Origin: Oscillospiraceae bacterium
GTDB lineage: Bacteria > Bacillota > Clostridia > Oscillospirales > Oscillospiraceae
Length of the DNA: 6,082 nt
Direction of reading: 5' to 3'
NCBI GenBank assembly: GCA_031272845.1
Contig: JAISTA010000227.1
Span: forward strand, 1-6,082
Below are positions 3,809 through 6,082 of the stretch, in pieces. The notes beneath the pieces were generated by a model. The model did no database searches. It was not told the DNA's origin and saw nothing but the letters and a program-made list of their open reading frames with translations. The position numbers and the translations under genes are program-made. How positions within the stretch are numbered: the first letter of the stretch is position 1; every line of letters begins with the position of its first letter.

Positions 3809-6082
3809 ATTCCAATCCTTTTTCTTTAGAGTAGGTCAATCGGCAGCCGCAAAGCTCGGCGGTGCCGTTCTCGTCTAAAACGAGGTATAAATTGCCGTAA
3901 TCGTCCTTGTAATTTGCCTCAAGCTCCGTGATAGCTTGTTTGAGGAAGAAAAACGGGAGCCGCACGCTACGCTCCATCGCCTCAACATCCGTCAGTCGGA
4001 TTAACGCGCTGCGCTCTTTTTCAGAAATCACCACGACCTCAATGCTGTCGTTTCCGTCGCGCACGCTTGCCTCCGCGTCTTTGTCTGTGTCGGATACGGA
4101 GCGCTCAAGCAGACCGGCAATGGTCGGCCTGCCGCTGTTCGGCGCCGCGAGGCGAAAAGCTTCCGCGCGGCTTTGCATAGCCTTGATTTTATCATCGTAA
4201 TCGGACTTTCCGGGCGCGTCCGTGCCGTCGTACGCCGCGTTTACGAGCGGTGCTATATCGTCCGGCAGCGTAATCTTATCCTCAAGCAGCACGCTTGTGC
4301 GGGAGAGCAGGTATTTACCGTAAATCTTTTCGGAATTCTCGTTTTCAACGACGAGGCAAAGCGGCTTTTGCAGCTTTTCCGGACGTGTTCGGCTGTGACG
4401 GTGCAGTCTGCCGACACGCTGAATCAGCAGATCCATAGGGCAAAGGTCCGTTATCAGAATGTCGAAATCTATGTCGAGTGATTGCTCCAAAACCTGAGAG
4501 CCGACCACAATAATACGCTCCGGGCGAGCTCCGCTTGGTCCGAGCAGCGACACAACGCGCTGTTCACGCTCCGCTCTGTCTGATGCCGTAAAACGCGAGT
4601 GTATCAGCACAACATTTTCAACGCGAGCCGCGAGGAGCATGTAGAGTTCCTGTGCGCGCTTTACGGTGTTTACGATTATTCCGGCACAGCCGCCGTCTGA
4701 GAGTGCGTCTGACAGCCGCTCAAGCAGCGCGTCGTCTTCAATCCTGGAAATCTCGATTGTTACGCCGGATTTGCTCGCCGGAGCGGCGATTTCACACACA
4801 TCGCCGCCGTCGTTTATATACGTTACAAGCGGGTAGGCGGCGGACAGGCTCAGCGAATCCGTTTTGCCGAGGTAGGCGTTTATCAGTTCGGCGCGCTTGG
4901 CTGCCGTCAGCGTCGCCGACAGTATTACGGTTGGCGTTTTGTACGCGCCGAGCCAGCTTAGCGCACGGCACAGATACGTGTCCATGAAAGCGTCGTAGGC
5001 ATGGCATTCGTCGATTACAACGACCTTGTTTGCTATCGCGAGATGACGAAGCATAACGTGCTTTTGCTTTAGCGCCATCATCAGCAGATGGTCGACCGTG
5101 CCGATTGCAAAATCAGCGAGCATTGCTTTTTTGCGGCCTGACAGCCAGCTGTGAACCGCAAGCATATCGTTTTTCGCGGCGTCAGGCTCGCCGTATACAG
5201 GAAGCTCGCGGTAGGCGTAATTTGCGCGTTTTTTGCCGTGTACAAGGTCTATTGTGTGCGGCTCCGCAAGCTCAAGCTTTGATAGCCATTCGGTTACGCG
5301 GCTGAACATTGCGTTTGATGTGGCCTGAGTCGGCAGAGCAAAAAACAGTCCGCCGCGTTCGCTTCTTAACGCCATAAGCTCTGCCGCGGCAAGCGCGGCT
5401 TCGGTTTTGCCCTCACCCATCGGGGCTTCTATAATTATCAGGCCGGGCTTATTGCACATATCAAATATATCTGTAACCGCTCGCTGAACAGCCGTCGGGC
5501 TATAGCCGAAGCGTATGCCGTACAGCTCGTCCGCTCCGATGCCGTCGGAAATCCACGCGGCCGGCAGCTCCGGAGGATCATCACTGCTGGCGATCCAATC
5601 GCACAGTATGACAAAGCCGGTCAGCAGAAGCTGACGCGGCTTATCAAGAGCGGTATCCGCTTCGCGCGGTAAGCGGGACAGCGAATACGCAGTCTCAAGC
5701 AGGAGCCTATGCTCCGCCTCATACTCCGGGTTGCCAAAGCCGCACTCGCGATCGTAGGAGCCGACACGAAGCGCCGAGAGCAGCGTGTTGTCCGGCGGTT
5801 TTCCGTGGTGCGAGGCGAGGACTATGCAAAACGTTTTGTCAAACCCGAGCCGACGCAGAAGTTCATATGAAATATTCCAGTGGCGCGGCTCGTTTCGTCC
5901 GATGCCGTTAATGTGTGCCTGAAACGCGGGACTGGCCTTGCCAATATCGTGCGCCGTAGCGGCGAAAATACAAAGCTCACGCATAGGCAGAAGATTCCGC
6001 ACTCCCTGCGAGAGCTTTTCGTCATATATTTGCTCGGCAGTTTGCGCCGTGCGACGCATGTGCTCTTCAACGGTAAATTCCC
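3795..6082 (-). CDS. cas3: Type I-E CRISPR-associated nuclease/helicase Cas3, 5' end cut by the window edge
   Basis: Cas3 is recruited by Cascade to the R-loop, nicks the displaced strand with its HD domain and unwinds and degrades DNA with its SF2 helicase. The frame is open to the window edge: seven codons (EFTVEEH) precede the first ATG at 6059, giving 761 visible residues. Counting that ATG as residue 1, the HD domain shows H at position 0, H37-D38 with K41, H60, H84-H85-G86 and D154 (in CDWIASSDD). Helicase motifs follow in order: Q192, Walker A EAPMGEGKT (211-219), LPTQATSNAMF (242-252), GTVDH (320-324), DECH (350-353), SAT (381-383), HSRF (487-490), SQVLEQSLDID (521-531) and QRVGRLHRH (547-555). 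About 200 residues follow as linker and C-terminal domain. All catalytic residues I can place are present. E. coli Cas3 is 888 residues, so this is a shorter version. The gene overlaps cse1 by 14 bp. The call is very secure; the true start is not visible. Confidence 0.98.
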   Translation of the reverse strand, partial: EFTVEEHMRRTAQTAEQIYDEKLSQGVRNLLPMRELCIFAATAHDIGKASPAFQAHINGIGRNEPRHWNISYELLRRLGFDKTFCIVLASHHGKPPDNTLLSALRVGSYDRECGFGNPEYEAEHRLLLETAYSLSRLPREADTALDKPRQLLLTGFVILCDWIASSDDPPELPAAWISDGIGADELYGIRFGYSPTAVQRAVTDIFDMCNKPGLIIIEAPMGEGKTEAALAAAELMALRSERGGLFFALPTQATSNAMFSRVTEWLSKLELAEPHTIDLVHGKKRANYAYRELPVYGEPDAAKNDMLAVHSWLSGRKKAMLADFAIGTVDHLLMMALKQKHVMLRHLAIANKVVVIDECHAYDAFMDTYLCRALSWLGAYKTPTVILSATLTAAKRAELINAYLGKTDSLSLSAAYPLVTYINDGGDVCEIAAPASKSGVTIEISRIEDDALLERLSDALSDGGCAGIIVNTVKRAQELYMLLAARVENVVLIHSRFTASDRAEREQRVVSLLGPSGARPERIIVVGSQVLEQSLDIDFDILITDLCPMDLLIQRVGRLHRHSRTRPEKLQKPLCLVVENENSEKIYGKYLLSRTSVLLEDKITLPDDIAPLVNAAYDGTDAPGKSDYDDKIKAMQSRAEAFRLAAPNSGRPTIAGLLERSVSDTDKDAEASVRDGNDSIEVVVISEKERSALIRLTDVEAMERSVRLPFFFLKQAITELEANYKDDYGNLYLVLDENGTAELCGCRLTYSKEKGLEYERI
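3816..3820 (-). promoter_or_regulatory. Ribosome binding site of cse1
   Basis: AAGGA on the minus strand lies 7 nt ahead of the cse1 ATG at 3808, inside the last codons of cas3. It supports the 14-bp overlap and coupled expression of the two genes. Confidence 0.7.

Larger units (their letters stand above)
1..6082 (-). other. Type I-E cas interference operon (partial at both ends)
   Basis: Six genes on one strand in the canonical I-E order (cas3, cse1, cse2, cas7e, cas5e, cas6e) overlap at every junction, leaving no untranslated base inside the window. There is therefore no room for a conventional intergenic promoter or terminator here, and co-transcription with coupled translation is the simplest reading. 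In E. coli K-12 cas3 is separated from casA by a regulated intergenic region. Here the two overlap by 14 bp, so nuclease and Cascade should be made from the same message. No cas1, cas2, CRISPR repeat or leader is visible on either strand. Confidence 0.93.

Noticed and set aside
4792..5007. 71-codon minus-strand frame inside cas3
   Set aside because: It is a shifted-frame shadow over the helicase core, Arg-rich with no domain signal.
133..5305. Many plus-strand open frames of 60-116 codons across the window
   Set aside because: They lie antisense to well-supported cas genes, are rich in Arg/Ser/Ala as expected for antisense of GC-rich coding DNA, and show no recognisable motif. There is no reason to call them genes.
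5822..6070. 82-codon minus-strand frame overlapping the 5' part of cas3
   Set aside because: It starts with TTG, is in the wrong frame relative to Cas3 HD motifs that are clearly coding, and its composition is that of a shifted frame.
1..6082. CRISPR array, leader, cas1/cas2, tRNA, rRNA, transposon or terminator
   Set aside because: I looked on both strands and saw no regularly spaced repeats, no integrase or transposase motifs and no RNA gene signature. Coding sequence fills the window.
1..6082. A novel defence system or a transposon-associated (CAST-like) or nuclease-less type I variant
   Set aside because: A complete HD nuclease and helicase in Cas3 and a full standard I-E gene order are present, with no Tns-like or accessory gene. 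This is an ordinary type I-E interference operon.

Overview
The window is almost entirely one minus-strand operon: the interference (effector) half of a type I-E (Cascade/Cas3) CRISPR-Cas system. In transcription order (high to low coordinates) it reads cas3 (5' end cut by the window edge), cse1/casA, cse2/casB, cas7e/casC, cas5e/casD and the first 37 codons of cas6e/casE (cut by the left edge). This is the canonical I-E order. The family calls rest on motifs visible in the translations, not on a database search.

There is no non-coding DNA in the window. Every junction overlaps: 14 bp (cas3/cse1), 1 bp (cse1/cse2), 4 bp (cse2/cas7e), 17 bp (cas7e/cas5e) and 26 bp (cas5e/cas6e). Each internal gene has a purine-rich Shine-Dalgarno sequence inside the end of the previous gene. 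This points to one polycistronic message with coupled translation. The promoter should lie beyond base 6082. The adaptation genes (cas1, cas2) and the CRISPR array are not in the window; if present they would be expected beyond base 1 or elsewhere.

Working together, Cas6e would cut the pre-crRNA and hold the repeat hairpin, Cas5e would cap the 5' handle, Cas7e would form the backbone along the spacer, Cse2 would form the belly dimer, and Cse1 would read the PAM and recruit Cas3. Cas3 would then nick, unwind and degrade the target. All key Cas3 HD-nuclease and helicase motifs I can recognise are intact, so the system looks functional as far as it is visible.

The organism is a bacterium with about 55-60% GC in most of this locus and strong GGAGG-type Shine-Dalgarno sites. 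An anaerobic Firmicute (Clostridia-like) is a reasonable guess, but it is not demonstrated. I found no undescribed system. The most notable points are an AT-rich island in the middle of cse1, a non-consensus PAM-wedge loop in Cse1, a Cas3 reading frame that clearly begins upstream of its first ATG, and the absence of a regulatory gap between cas3 and cse1.
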